Source of the DNA: an uncultured Butyricicoccus sp.
GTDB lineage: Bacteria; Bacillota; Clostridia; Oscillospirales; Butyricicoccaceae
Direction: 5' to 3'
DNA: 44,147 bases
NCBI GenBank assembly: GCA_910584935.1
Contig: CAJUDU010000017.1
Coordinates: 1 to 44,147, forward strand
Below the pieces are notes generated by a model. The model did no database searches, was not told the DNA's origin, and saw only the letters and a list, made by a program, of their open reading frames with translations. Below, piece by piece: positions 1 to 8,024 of the stretch. Each line of letters begins with the position of its first letter. The first letter of the stretch is position 1. Position numbers and translations under genes: made by a program.

Positions 1-1
1 G

Positions 2-808
2 TATCATGTTTCGATTGCATGTGATTTGAGAGGAGCTTTAATCAGCGGTTCCTTAGTCCCATTTATGGCGTTTTTCTATGTTGTTGGCTGCCTGATTATT
101 TTGTGCATCAACGCGGACTTTATTATCCCTGCGATTAAAGCGATTGTTACCCTGGCTTTTCAGCCGGGCGCGGTTGCAGGCGGTTTAGTGGGCGGCGGCA
201 TCCGCATTGCCATGCAATATGGTATTGCTCGTGGTCTGTTCTCCAACGAATCTGGTATGGGTTCAGCACCTTTGGTGGCTTCTGCCGCGCAAACCCGGAA
301 CCCGGTGCGGCAAGCATTGGTTTCTGCAACAGGAACATTCTGGGATACCGTAATTGTCTGCCTGATGACAGGTCTGGTGCTTACCACAACCATTATGAAA
401 AACCCTTCCATCAATATGGAAGACATTGAGAATGGCGGGCAAATGACTACCGCAGCTTTTTCTCAAATCCCTACGCTGGGTTCGGTGATTTTGGTGGTTG
501 GCATCATTACATTTGCTTATTCCACCATCCTTGGCTGGTCTTATTATGGCGAGCGCTGCTGTGAATACCTGTTTGGTCAAAAAGGTATTTTGCCATATAA
601 AGTAGTTTTTATTGTGATTGTTGTCGTTGGTCCTGTGGTATCGCTGGATTTGGTTTGGAAAATTGCCGATATCCTTAATGCACTGATGGCAATCCCTAAC
701 CTGATTGCTGTGCTGCTGCTTTCGGGCGTGATTGCACGAGAAACTAAACATTACCTGAAAAACCTTGATGAAAAGGATACAACCAAAATCCCAGTGGTTG
801 ATAAGTAA
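2..808 (+). CDS. Sodium:alanine/glycine symporter (AGCS family), 5'-truncated
   Basis: C-terminal part of an AGCS family cation:amino-acid symporter, an integral membrane carrier for alanine or glycine. The motif RGLFSNESGMGSAP and the stretch VPFMAFFYVVG are typical of the family, followed by about six membrane segments. Family members are about 450-480 residues, so roughly the first 200 are missing. The reading frame stays open to base 2, but the codons before about position 53 lie in the 50-bp inverted repeat and do not resemble the family, so the gene appears interrupted by an insertion sequence. A TTG at 26 could start a 260-residue product, but I see no ribosome site. It is probably non-functional, unless the truncation is purely an assembly edge effect. 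Confidence 0.85.
   Translation, partial: YHVSIACDLRGALISGSLVPFMAFFYVVGCLIILCINADFIIPAIKAIVTLAFQPGAVAGGLVGGGIRIAMQYGIARGLFSNESGMGSAPLVASAAQTRNPVRQALVSATGTFWDTVIVCLMTGLVLTTTIMKNPSINMEDIENGGQMTTAAFSQIPTLGSVILVVGIITFAYSTILGWSYYGERCCEYLFGQKGILPYKVVFIVIVVVGPVVSLDLVWKIADILNALMAIPNLIAVLLLSGVIARETKHYLKNLDEKDTTKIPVVDK
3..52. repeat. Left copy of a 50-bp terminal inverted repeat (probable insertion-sequence end)
   Basis: Positions 3-52 are the reverse complement of 44098-44147 with one mismatch (position 46). Read outward from the unique DNA, both copies begin GGAACC and run to the contig edge. The four bases flanking them on the unique side are TTAG here and TTAA on the right, both fitting a YTAR-type target. 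This is what one expects when an assembly stops inside two copies of the same mobile element. No transposase is inside the window, so the element family cannot be named. Confidence 0.75.
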
Positions 809-817
809 ATGCAATAG

Positions 818-853
818 AAAAGCGGTCAGTTTTGAAGCTGGCCGCTTTTGTTT
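818..853. terminator. Bidirectional terminator between convergent genes
   Basis: AAAAGCGGTCAG pairs with CTGGCCGCTTTT (one G-T pair) around an 8-base loop, with T-rich tails on either strand. It lies between the symporter stop (806-808) and the stop of the convergent metallophosphoesterase (853-855), and would serve both. Confidence 0.8.
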
Positions 854-1527
854 TATTCAATTTGCAGGATATCATCAAATAAAACATGGAAATTATCCCG
901 CAAATCAATATCTTGGTGGTAATGCCCACAGTACCACTGCCCAAACTGCACATTTTCATATAGATATTGCAGGAATTTGGTGAGCTGATTTTCTGGGTAC
1001 TGGTCAATTTCCGCTTCCAGCTCCCGCGGGGCACAATGGGTCAGGATATAGTCCACACGGTTATCCCAGACCATTAGCCGGGATAAAGCGTGCTGCATTT
1101 CTGCATCGTTGGGCATTTCTTCTGCCCACCAGTTAATGCCGGGGGTGCGGCATTGTTTGTCATGTGATTCCGCGCCGCCCATGGTCAAAAAGGTTTTGCC
1201 GCCAAACAGGTATACTTCCCCGCGCATCAAATGATAAATGCTGTCTGAAATCTTCTGCACTTTGCCGCTGAACATATCCACTTCTGGGAATTCATCGAGC
1301 AGGTTAAAGTTTTCATGGTTGCCATCTAAAAATAAGGTTGTCCAGGGCTTTTCATCCAACCATTTCCGCCAATACAGGTCTTCATTGCTGTTATCCCACA
1401 CCAGCCCGAAATCCCCGCAAACAATTAGATAATCATTTTTGGTCAGATATTCCTGTTCGGTGAACTGGCGTGTATTCAGTTTTGAAATGTCAATGCTGCC
1501 ATGGATATCGCCGGTTAAGTAAATCAT
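853..1527 (-). CDS. Calcineurin-like metallophosphoesterase
   Basis: Small cytoplasmic phosphoesterase of 224 residues with the calcineurin-like metal-binding pattern: GDIHG near the N terminus, VCGDFG, LDGNHE in the middle, then THC and CGHYH near the C terminus. These are the usual ligands of a di-metal centre. The substrate cannot be read from sequence; nucleotides, RNA ends and phosphoproteins are all possible. The ATG at 1527 is chosen because GAGGGGG lies 8 bases upstream; a GTG at 1536 would overlap that ribosome site. It follows kptA by 18 bases and ends in the shared terminator, so it is the last gene of the minus-strand run. Pairing with an RNA 2'-phosphotransferase suggests a nucleic-acid end-processing substrate, but this is inference. 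Confidence 0.85.
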   Translation of the reverse strand: MIYLTGDIHGSIDISKLNTRQFTEQEYLTKNDYLIVCGDFGLVWDNSNEDLYWRKWLDEKPWTTLFLDGNHENFNLLDEFPEVDMFSGKVQKISDSIYHLMRGEVYLFGGKTFLTMGGAESHDKQCRTPGINWWAEEMPNDAEMQHALSRLMVWDNRVDYILTHCAPRELEAEIDQYPENQLTKFLQYLYENVQFGQWYCGHYHQDIDLRDNFHVLFDDILQIE

Positions 1528-1545
1528 AAACGGCACCCCCTCTTT

Positions 1546-2109
1546 TTATTTTTGCGGATAGTAAATATCCCGTACATACTCCCATGGGACGTGCCTGCAC
1601 AGCCATACCCCATTTTCAGACAGGTAAAATGCTGTGTCCTGCTCTGCCATACGCGCACTGTCAATGGATAGCACCGCAGGCGCGCCATGCCGCCGTCCAA
1701 CAGCGGTTGCTGTCTGCAAATCGGCGGAAAGATGGATATACTGCCGCCCTTGACGGGTAATGCCCGCTGCTTTGATGCTGTCTAAAAACCGTGCGGCTGT
1801 GCCATGGTATAAAACATCTGGTGGCTGTTTTTGTGCCAGCCCAAGGTCTACATCAATAGAATGTCCCTGGTTTGCACGGATATACCGTTTATCAGTCGAA
1901 AAGCTATACCGCATTTTGGCATCTTCACGCACGATTTTTTCCAGCAGTGAAAAATCCATCTGCCGACCGCTTGTTTTCATGCCTTTCAGCAGCGCATCCA
2001 CCCGCGCCCAGCCGCCTTCCCGCTGGATGGTAATCCCAATGGCTTCTGGATGATGCCGCAGCACAAGTGAAAGGAATTTGCTGAGTTTTTCTTCTTGTTT
2101 ACTGCGCAT
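1546..2109 (-). CDS. kptA: RNA 2'-phosphotransferase (Tpt1/KptA family)
   Basis: NAD-dependent RNA 2'-phosphotransferase, which moves an internal 2'-phosphate from RNA onto NAD, giving ADP-ribose 1'',2''-cyclic phosphate and nicotinamide. The protein (187 residues) has the family landmarks: SKFLSLVLRHHPE at the N terminus, a winged-helix-like half (TDKRYIRANQGHS), then LYHGTAARFLDSI, QYIHLSAD and a late R/H-containing VPWEYV. The ATG at 2109 has AGAGGG just upstream; earlier in-frame codons are not supported by a ribosome site. The start overlaps the end of the FNT channel gene by 11 bases, suggesting translational coupling. Bacteria have no tRNA splicing of the yeast type, so the native substrate is unknown. 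Confidence 0.92.
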   Translation of the reverse strand: MRSKQEEKLSKFLSLVLRHHPEAIGITIQREGGWARVDALLKGMKTSGRQMDFSLLEKIVREDAKMRYSFSTDKRYIRANQGHSIDVDLGLAQKQPPDVLYHGTAARFLDSIKAAGITRQGRQYIHLSADLQTATAVGRRHGAPAVLSIDSARMAEQDTAFYLSENGVWLCRHVPWEYVRDIYYPQK

Positions 2110-2776
2110 GATATATTCCCTCTTTTTTTCGGACAAGCATATGTAAAAAGGCAAACAGGATAGAACCGACGGCATTGCCTGCCACCATCACGCCCATAGC
2201 CCACCAGGCACGGGCATCCGCCCAAGCGCCGCAGATTGAAAAGTAATACATATTGGCAACACAGTGTTCAAACCCGCACAGGATAAAAACGCTGACTGCC
2301 AAATAAATGCTCAAATATTTACCGAGTGGATGCTCAAAAGAAGCAAATCCTTCGACACCGGCATACATCAAAATACCGCAGAATACCGCCAGGATAAAAA
2401 TGCTGCACAAATTATCTTCCAGTTTGGTGACACAAAGCGGCACAGCCTTTTGGGCAAGGCTGGTGCCCACACGGGTATGCTGCAAAGCAAATGCGGTGCA
2501 AACCGCGCCGCAAAGGTTGCCTAGCAAAGCAGCTGCCAGCGACAAGAGATAAAAAGGTGGGTTGCGGAGTACATAACCGACCCGCCCGGTAAACAGCCAA
2601 AATTTGAAGGATACCACCAAAAACAGTCCAATGCTGAACAGTGACGCGCCAATGATTTTATTTTCCACAGACAGGAATACTGTCCCGCCGATTGAAATGC
2701 AAATGCCTGCCAACAGCCCAGAAACCAAAGTATTGACAAGCCGCGCCGCATCGCGGCAGGAAAAACTTACCTGCAT
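2099..2776 (-). CDS. Formate/nitrite transporter (FNT) family channel
   Basis: Integral membrane protein of 225 residues with about six hydrophobic segments and the FNT signature GFEHCVANMYYF, plus an internal duplication typical of the family. FNT channels form pentamers that pass formate, nitrite or hydrosulfide. Substrate cannot be decided; the protein is shorter than FocA (about 280). The start ATG at 2776 has AAGGAGGG seven bases upstream. A 156-base gap with a possible minus-strand -10 separates it from folD, so it may head its own unit with kptA and the phosphoesterase. Alternatives within the family are NirC and HSC. Confidence 0.85.
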   Translation of the reverse strand: MQVSFSCRDAARLVNTLVSGLLAGICISIGGTVFLSVENKIIGASLFSIGLFLVVSFKFWLFTGRVGYVLRNPPFYLLSLAAALLGNLCGAVCTAFALQHTRVGTSLAQKAVPLCVTKLEDNLCSIFILAVFCGILMYAGVEGFASFEHPLGKYLSIYLAVSVFILCGFEHCVANMYYFSICGAWADARAWWAMGVMVAGNAVGSILFAFLHMLVRKKEGIYHAQ

Positions 2777-2842
2777 AGCAACGCCCTCCTTTATTTGTTG
2801 GATAAATGCTGCTAATGTGCAGCGTGTTAAAAAGATTGATTC

Positions 2843-2871
2843 ATTATATCACAAGAAAGGCAAATGTGGAA
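2843..2871 (-). promoter_or_regulatory. Candidate promoter for the FNT-kptA-phosphoesterase unit
   Basis: On the minus strand a perfect TATAAT (2848-2843) lies about 65 bases before the FNT start. The -35 hexamer 17 bases further up (TTCCAC, 2871-2866) is poor. The placement is inferred from the -10 alone. Confidence 0.45.
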
Positions 2872-2932
2872 GATACAATTTCCCACAACATCTGGGGCAC
2901 TAAAGGGGAGCGGATTGTGTGAGACGGTCAGC

Positions 2933-3778
2933 TTAATGCTGCAAACGTGCGGCTTTTAGCGTGTTTTTCATCAGCATAGTGATGGTCATGGGGCCTGCGC
3001 CGCCTGGCACAGGCGTCATGTAAGACGCCTTTTCCATAACCTCTGGGGCGACATCACCGCAAACCTTGCCTTCCGCATTGCGGTTGATGCCAACATCAAT
3101 CACGACTGCTCCTTCTTTTACCATATCCGGTGTAACAAAGCCTGCTTTGCCAACAGCGGCAACCAAAATATCCGCTTCTGCACAAACCTTTGGCAGGTCT
3201 ATCGTCCGGCTGTGGCAGATGGTTACGGTACCATGGCGGTGCAATAACAGCATTGCCATCGGTTTGCCGACAATATTTGACCGTCCAATGACAACACATT
3301 TTTTCCCTTTGGGGTCAATTTGGTATTCATCTAGCAGTTCCATCACACCGGCTGGCGTGCAGGGCAGGAAGTCAAAATCACCAATCATAATCCTGCCAAC
3401 ATTGGCAGGATGGAACGCATCGACATCTTTGTGTGGGTCAATCGCCGCAATCACAGCATCTTCACTGATTTGTGCGGGTAATGGAAGCTGGCATAAAATA
3501 CCGTTGATTTTGGGGCTTTCATTTAAAGTGTGGATTAGTGCAATCAGTTCCTGTTCGGTAGCTGATGCTGGCAATACGTGTTTTTCGCTGTAAAAGCCAC
3601 ATTCTGTACACGCTTTTTCTTTGTTGCGGACATAAATTTCACTGGCAGGGTCATCCCCAACCAAAATCACAGCAAGCCCCGGCACAATGCCTTGTGCTTT
3701 TAGGCTTTGGGTTTCTTCCAGGATTTTGCTCCGCACTTTTGCGGATAATGCTTTCCCATCCATTTTTATTGCGCTCAT
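2933..3778 (-). CDS. folD: Methylenetetrahydrofolate dehydrogenase/cyclohydrolase
   Basis: Bifunctional folate enzyme (281 residues, normal family length) interconverting 5,10-methylene-THF, 5,10-methenyl-THF and 10-formyl-THF with NADP. Diagnostic sequence: YVRNKEKA with the catalytic lysine, GILCQLPLP, VVIGRSNIVGKPMA in the nucleotide-binding half, TICHSRT, and the C-terminal PGGAGPMTITML. The ATG at 3778 overlaps the stop codon of lgt by four bases (ATGA), so translation is probably coupled. The gene is the fourth in the minus-strand run ymfF-ymfH-lgt-folD. No clear terminator is visible in the 156 bases after it. Confidence 0.97.
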   Translation of the reverse strand: MSAIKMDGKALSAKVRSKILEETQSLKAQGIVPGLAVILVGDDPASEIYVRNKEKACTECGFYSEKHVLPASATEQELIALIHTLNESPKINGILCQLPLPAQISEDAVIAAIDPHKDVDAFHPANVGRIMIGDFDFLPCTPAGVMELLDEYQIDPKGKKCVVIGRSNIVGKPMAMLLLHRHGTVTICHSRTIDLPKVCAEADILVAAVGKAGFVTPDMVKEGAVVIDVGINRNAEGKVCGDVAPEVMEKASYMTPVPGGAGPMTITMLMKNTLKAARLQH

Positions 3779-4626
3779 TTTGTATTTTCCTCCAATTCAA
3801 TTGGTTTTTCGAGTGCGGTTGGACACCAGATTTGCCCAAGTGTTTCCACTTTATTTTTCCAGCCAAGTACCAACAGAATAGCAGCGGCAAGCAGGCTGAC
3901 ACCTGCCAGCACTTGGGATACACGCAGCGGTGTGCCTGGGATATACAGGCTGTCACTGCGCAGACCCTCAATCCAGAACCGCCCAAAGCCATACCAGGCG
4001 GCATAAAGCAAAAAGATTTCGCCGCGGAAGCGGCGTTTTTTGCTGTGCAAATGCAGCAGCAAAAACCCGATCAGGTTCCACATGGATTCATAGAAAAATG
4101 TGGGGTGTACTGGGTCGGCACCATCAATTACCATGCCCCATGGCAAGTTTGTTATGCCCCCAAAGGCTTCCGCATTGACAAAGTTGCCCCATCTGCCAAA
4201 AATCTGACCGATAATCAACCCGCATGCCGCAACATCCAGCATACCGGGGATATTCAGCCGCTTGCATTTGCCATAAACATAAATGGTTGCCACTGCGCCG
4301 ATAATGCCGCCATAAATGGCAAGCCCACCGTGCCATATCATGATAATTTCAGCCAGGTTCTGTCGGTAATAGCTCCACTCAAAAATAACATAATAAAGCC
4401 GGGCACTGATAATGGCAATCGGGACGCATAACAGCAGCAAATCATAAAAATTGTCCATGCTGTATCCAAATTGACGGGTTTTGCGTGCGCCATATGCAGC
4501 CGCAAATAAAAACCCAAAACAGATGATAATGCCATACCAAAAGATATCTTTGCCCAGGATATTAAAAGCAACCCGGTTAAGGGTAAAAGTCAGCCCCAAA
4601 CCAGGAAAGCTAATGATATGCTTCAT
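3775..4626 (-). CDS. lgt: Prolipoprotein diacylglyceryl transferase
   Basis: Membrane enzyme that transfers diacylglycerol from phosphatidylglycerol to the lipobox cysteine of prolipoproteins, the first step of lipoprotein maturation. The 283-residue protein has seven hydrophobic segments and the family motifs: FWYGI early, HGGLAIYGG, the Lgt signature GRWGNFVNAEAFG, HPTFFYES, and the essential arginine region WIEGLRSDSL. It starts one base after the upstream ymfH stop, with GGAAAGGAAGGGA as ribosome site inside the end of ymfH, and overlaps folD by four bases. Lipoprotein clients encoded here include the TAXI-GltS fusion (cysteine 23). Confidence 0.97.
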   Translation of the reverse strand: MKHIISFPGLGLTFTLNRVAFNILGKDIFWYGIIICFGFLFAAAYGARKTRQFGYSMDNFYDLLLLCVPIAIISARLYYVIFEWSYYRQNLAEIIMIWHGGLAIYGGIIGAVATIYVYGKCKRLNIPGMLDVAACGLIIGQIFGRWGNFVNAEAFGGITNLPWGMVIDGADPVHPTFFYESMWNLIGFLLLHLHSKKRRFRGEIFLLYAAWYGFGRFWIEGLRSDSLYIPGTPLRVSQVLAGVSLLAAAILLVLGWKNKVETLGQIWCPTALEKPIELEENTK

Positions 4627-4627
4627 A

Positions 4628-5911
4628 TTATCCCTTCCTTTCCGCCCCTTGCGGCATAAAAATAAACCGGCTGGTATGGTTAGGCTGTGCCCAGCGTTTT
4701 AACATTTGCTGCACATCGTTTGCTGTCATTTTATCATACAGAGCCGCAAATGTCATAAAATCCTGTCCATACAGCGCCGCGCCACACTGCATCATACAGA
4801 CAGCATCCGGCTGGTCAAGTACCCGGAGCTGCATCCCATAAGATGCTCGTTTCATGCGTTCAAACAGCGCGGGCGGCACACCTTGGGTTGCCAGCCGCTG
4901 GACTTCAGCTTCAATCCGCGCGCAGGCTGCCTGTGGGTTTAAGCTGTGACCGCCAAAAATCCCGTGCGCCGCCTCCGGATATAACCCATAAGTGCTGGAA
5001 AATGTGCGGTTAATCATACCCTCCCGGTAAAGTTCTGTATAAAGCGGCGCAGTCTGCCCGCCGAGCAGTCTGCAGCATAAATCACCCAGCAGCTTGCGCT
5101 GAAACGCATTTTCCCCAGGCTGTAAAGGCGTATCTTTGAACCCAATGCGAAAAATTGCGTGCGCCACAGGCAATTCTTTAATGATTTCATGCTGGCATAC
5201 TTCAGGCTGGCTGTCCCCATAATCCCGTGCAGCGATATGCACCGCTTTTTCTGGGGAATACCGCTGCGCAATAGAGCAGATTGTCTGCCAATCGGCGTTA
5301 CCGCATACGGTTAGCACCATGTTGGAAGGGCTGTAAAATGCCTGGTAACACGTGTATAAAATATCCGGTGTGATTTGGGCAATGCTTTCCACAGTGCCGC
5401 CAACCTGCATCCGGATCGGGTGGCGCTGGTACAGCCCTTTATATAACCCATTCATCGCCTGCATAGGCGCCATGTCTGCCATCATACAGATTTCCTGTTC
5501 GATAATGCCTTTTTCCTTCTGCACATTTTCCGCTGTGAAATGTGGCTTGAACATGAAATTCATAAGGATTTCTAGGTTTTCGTTGAAACGGTCGGTACAG
5601 GAAAAGAAAAATGCCGTCCGGTCTTGACTGGTGAATGCGTTGGGGCATGCCCCTGTGGCTGCAAATTTTTGCAGCGCGTTGCCATCTTCCCCTTCAAACA
5701 TTTTGTGTTCCAGAAAGTGTGCAACCCCAGCAGGGACTTGCACTTTTGTCCCATCTTCCAGCACAAAATGCTGGTCAATCGATCCGAATTTGGTGGCAAT
5801 CATGGCAAATGTTTTTGAAAACCCTGGTTTGGGAATATAATAAATCCGCAGCCCATTGGGCAGGGTATGCGTATACATGGATTCCCGCACACGGTCAAAT
5901 GACTGAATCAT
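4628..5911 (-). CDS. M16 family zinc peptidase, YmfH-like
   Basis: Putative zinc-dependent processing protease of 427 residues. The inverted zinc motif HxxEH is intact (HFLEH, residues 65-69), with a downstream EQE near 138-140 in the place of the third ligand, so it should be catalytic. The C-terminal half is the second M16 homology domain. It overlaps the preceding M16 gene by 17 bases; in B. subtilis the ymfF-ymfH pair has the same active/inactive arrangement. In M16 enzymes such pairs often form heterodimers, with the motif-lacking subunit acting as scaffold. The substrate is unknown. Confidence 0.88.
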   Translation of the reverse strand: MIQSFDRVRESMYTHTLPNGLRIYYIPKPGFSKTFAMIATKFGSIDQHFVLEDGTKVQVPAGVAHFLEHKMFEGEDGNALQKFAATGACPNAFTSQDRTAFFFSCTDRFNENLEILMNFMFKPHFTAENVQKEKGIIEQEICMMADMAPMQAMNGLYKGLYQRHPIRMQVGGTVESIAQITPDILYTCYQAFYSPSNMVLTVCGNADWQTICSIAQRYSPEKAVHIAARDYGDSQPEVCQHEIIKELPVAHAIFRIGFKDTPLQPGENAFQRKLLGDLCCRLLGGQTAPLYTELYREGMINRTFSSTYGLYPEAAHGIFGGHSLNPQAACARIEAEVQRLATQGVPPALFERMKRASYGMQLRVLDQPDAVCMMQCGAALYGQDFMTFAALYDKMTANDVQQMLKRWAQPNHTSRFIFMPQGAERKG

Positions 5912-7181
5912 TCTGTTTGTCCCCTTTTAAGAAATAAAGCGTATCTAATATGATATGCTGCGCGGCAGTCAACACATCCTGCCGCGTTAAGGCGCTGATT
6001 TCATGAATCAGCGAGTTTAGATCATAAACTAGCCTGCCAGCCATCTGCCCTTGATAAAATTCTTCCATATCCAGTACGCTTTCCTGCTTGGTGCGCAAAA
6101 CATCCAGCAGGCTGCGGCGAGCAGATTCCAATTCGTCATTTGTAAACCCGCCTGCTGCCAGGTTTTTTAACAAAGCCATGCTTTCATCAAATGCTGCATG
6201 GAAATTCTTTTCATCAATGCCGGATGATACAGTCATAATCCCTTTGAACTTATCCAGAAAGGCCGATGCGTAATAACATAAGCTGCGTTTTTCACGCAGG
6301 TTGCGGAAAAGTGCGGAACCCGTATAACCGCCATACATCATGGCAAACAGCATCAGCGCTGGATAAGCCTTATCCAGTCCGGTAAGCCCGGTACGGAACC
6401 CTAAAGATAATTTTGCTTGTGTCGCGTGTATTTTTTCTGTGACAGAAAGGGGAGATTCCGGCGCGGGGTGTTGGATGGTCTGCCGGTAGCCCATGCTGCC
6501 AGTGGTTTTGTCAAACAAGCGGCGGAAAAGCCCTTCGGCAAAGTCTTCTGACGCGCCACCGCAATAAAAGATTTGAAGGGGCGCATTTTGGCATACATTT
6601 TTCCAAAATGCCGTCAGTGCTTCAGCAGTCACTGCCTTTGTACCTTCTTTTGTGCCGTATTCGCACCAGCCATATGGTTCATCCTTGCACATATGCGCAT
6701 ACAGACGGCGGTTTGCATAATTGCGGGTATCTGTTTTCAGCGCGCCAATGCGCACCAGCAGGTTATTTTTTTCCCGCTCAGCAGCATCCGGTTGCAGCAA
6801 ACCCTCCGCGGTCAGGTGGGGATGGTACCAAAAATCAGAAATTAGCCCAGCCACACCTTCTAATATGCTGCTTGGATGCCCAGCATAAGCCCCTTCAATC
6901 ATATCCGCAATAAAGCCGATTTCAAGGTTTTCACCGGCTTTCCGGATGATTGGCACAATCCGTGCGCCATATAAATCATCCAGCTGCGCGCCAATAGACT
7001 GCATATCCGGGTTTTGCGCGGTGCCGCACGCAAGCACCTGGGGCAGCAATGCGGCGCAGGCGTTTTCCTGCTGCATGGGCAGCACGGCAACCACACTGCA
7101 TACAGACGTTTTAAATTGCTGAGTAAAAACACCTGTAAACATTGTGCCTGGGCTGAATTGCTTGTTTACTATTTTTTGCAC
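5895..7181 (-). CDS. M16 family protein lacking the zinc motif, YmfF-like
   Basis: A 428-residue M16 fold protein without any HxxEH motif, hence probably the non-catalytic partner of the following YmfH-like peptidase. Recognisable stretches are LDDLYGAR, GGYTGSALFRNLREKRSLCYYASAF (the conserved R/Y region of the second M16 domain) and a C-terminal helical tail. I place the start at the GTG at 7181, seven bases after AAGGAG; an ATG two codons earlier (7187) sits only one base from that ribosome site. It is the first gene of the minus-strand operon and has a plausible promoter at 7231-7259. Confidence 0.85.
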   Translation of the reverse strand: MQKIVNKQFSPGTMFTGVFTQQFKTSVCSVVAVLPMQQENACAALLPQVLACGTAQNPDMQSIGAQLDDLYGARIVPIIRKAGENLEIGFIADMIEGAYAGHPSSILEGVAGLISDFWYHPHLTAEGLLQPDAAEREKNNLLVRIGALKTDTRNYANRRLYAHMCKDEPYGWCEYGTKEGTKAVTAEALTAFWKNVCQNAPLQIFYCGGASEDFAEGLFRRLFDKTTGSMGYRQTIQHPAPESPLSVTEKIHATQAKLSLGFRTGLTGLDKAYPALMLFAMMYGGYTGSALFRNLREKRSLCYYASAFLDKFKGIMTVSSGIDEKNFHAAFDESMALLKNLAAGGFTNDELESARRSLLDVLRTKQESVLDMEEFYQGQMAGRLVYDLNSLIHEISALTRQDVLTAAQHIILDTLYFLKGDKQNDSVI

Positions 7182-7230
7182 AATCATTCTCCTTCATAAT
7201 GATTCGTCACTAGATTTTATCAATAAATCC

Positions 7231-7259
7231 AGTATACCTGTATTTTGCGATAAAGTCTA
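7231..7259 (-). promoter_or_regulatory. Promoter of the ymfF-ymfH-lgt-folD operon
   Basis: On the minus strand TAGACT (7259-7254), a 17-base spacer, then TATACT (7236-7231), about 50 bases before the ymfF-like start. It is a reasonable sigma-A match and the only one in this gap in that direction. Confidence 0.55.
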
Positions 7260-7288
7260 CCCTTGTTTTTTGCCGCACGTATAAACCG

Positions 7289-7330
7289 CGACAGAAAACG
7301 ACAACAAAACGATAAAACATTCCGATTTTT
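7289..7330. repeat. CGACA-rich imperfect direct repeat, copy 1
   Basis: About 40 bases starting CGACAGAAAACGACA and ending AAAACATTCCGATTT recur at 7405-7445 with few differences and a one-base length change; the copies start 116 bases apart. The unit itself contains shorter CGACA/AACGA repeats. It lies in the roughly 440-base gap between the divergent ymfF-like and ylxM genes, upstream of the ylxM promoter. Confidence 0.75.
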
Positions 7331-7404
7331 GGGAAGTAGAGGAGATACGACAAGTTATAAAGAGGAAGTTAATGTTAGTTTTGTCGCAGCAGACATGACG
7401 CAAA

Positions 7405-7445
7405 CGACAGAAAACGACACGAAACGACAAAACATTCCGATTTCT
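7405..7445. repeat. CGACA-rich imperfect direct repeat, copy 2
   Basis: Second copy of the unit at 7289-7330. It lies about 100 bases upstream of the -35 of the ylxM-ffh promoter. Possible roles are regulator binding or relics of a duplicated element; the sequence does not decide. Confidence 0.75.
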
Positions 7446-7542
7446 ACCAGCATATCGCTGAAAAACTGCCTGAACCATTGTCCAAATGAAAACCCGCATT
7501 TGTGCGGCGTGCGAAAATATATCGTTTTTGGCAATTCCCCTC

Positions 7543-7571
7543 TTGACAAATGCCGCGAAATGCTGTAAGAT
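7543..7571 (+). promoter_or_regulatory. Promoter of the ylxM-ffh operon
   Basis: A perfect TTGACA (7543-7548), 17-base spacer, then TAAGAT (7566-7571; overlapping GATAAT is an alternative). It lies about 50 bases before the ylxM start and reads into the SRP/ribosome-maturation operon. Confidence 0.75.
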
Positions 7572-7624
7572 AATAGCGTTGTAGTTGTAAAGCTATTCTC
7601 CTTTACAGAGGAGGGTCTGGAATT

Positions 7625-8002
7625 ATGAAAAATAAACCGCTGGAAATGTGCCTCCTTTTTGATTTCTATGGCGAAATGCTTACCGAAAAACAAAAGGAAA
7701 CCTTTGACCTCTATTATAATGAGGATCTTTCCCTTGCGGAAATTTCAGAACACGTCGGTATCACCCGCCAGGGTGTGCGGGACAGCATTGTCCGCGCAGA
7801 ACACGCCCTGCGCGATATGGAACAACGCCTTGGGCTTGTTGCCCGCTATGGCAAAATTGACCCGCTTGTCGGTTCCATGCTGGAAGACGTCCACCGGCTG
7901 CGCCTTATTAACTCCAACCAGCTCCATAATCCAGAAATCTCGCGTGTGCTTGCCCGTTTGGTCAATAATCTGAAGGAAATCGCAGGCGACCGCTCATCCT
8001 AA
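7625..8002 (+). CDS. ylxM: YlxM family putative SRP-associated DNA-binding protein
   Basis: A 125-residue helix-turn-helix protein of the UPF0122/YlxM family, nearly always encoded directly before ffh. The HTH is at about residues 35-55 (SLAEISEHVGITRQGVRDSI), preceded by LTEKQKETFDLYYNEDLS as in sigma region-4-like folds. YlxM has been linked in other Firmicutes to SRP function; the molecular role is not settled. The start is supported by AGAGGAGGG about nine bases upstream. ffh follows after 22 bases, so the two are cotranscribed. Confidence 0.93.
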   Translation: MKNKPLEMCLLFDFYGEMLTEKQKETFDLYYNEDLSLAEISEHVGITRQGVRDSIVRAEHALRDMEQRLGLVARYGKIDPLVGSMLEDVHRLRLINSNQLHNPEISRVLARLVNNLKEIAGDRSS

Positions 8003-8024
8003 TCATGCTCTTTGGGAGGCGCTT

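Noticed and set aside
7263..7568. A 101-codon plus-strand ORF, and an overlapping minus-strand one, over the CGACA repeats
   Set aside because: No ribosome site, repeat-derived and low-complexity composition, and the ORF runs across the ylxM promoter.
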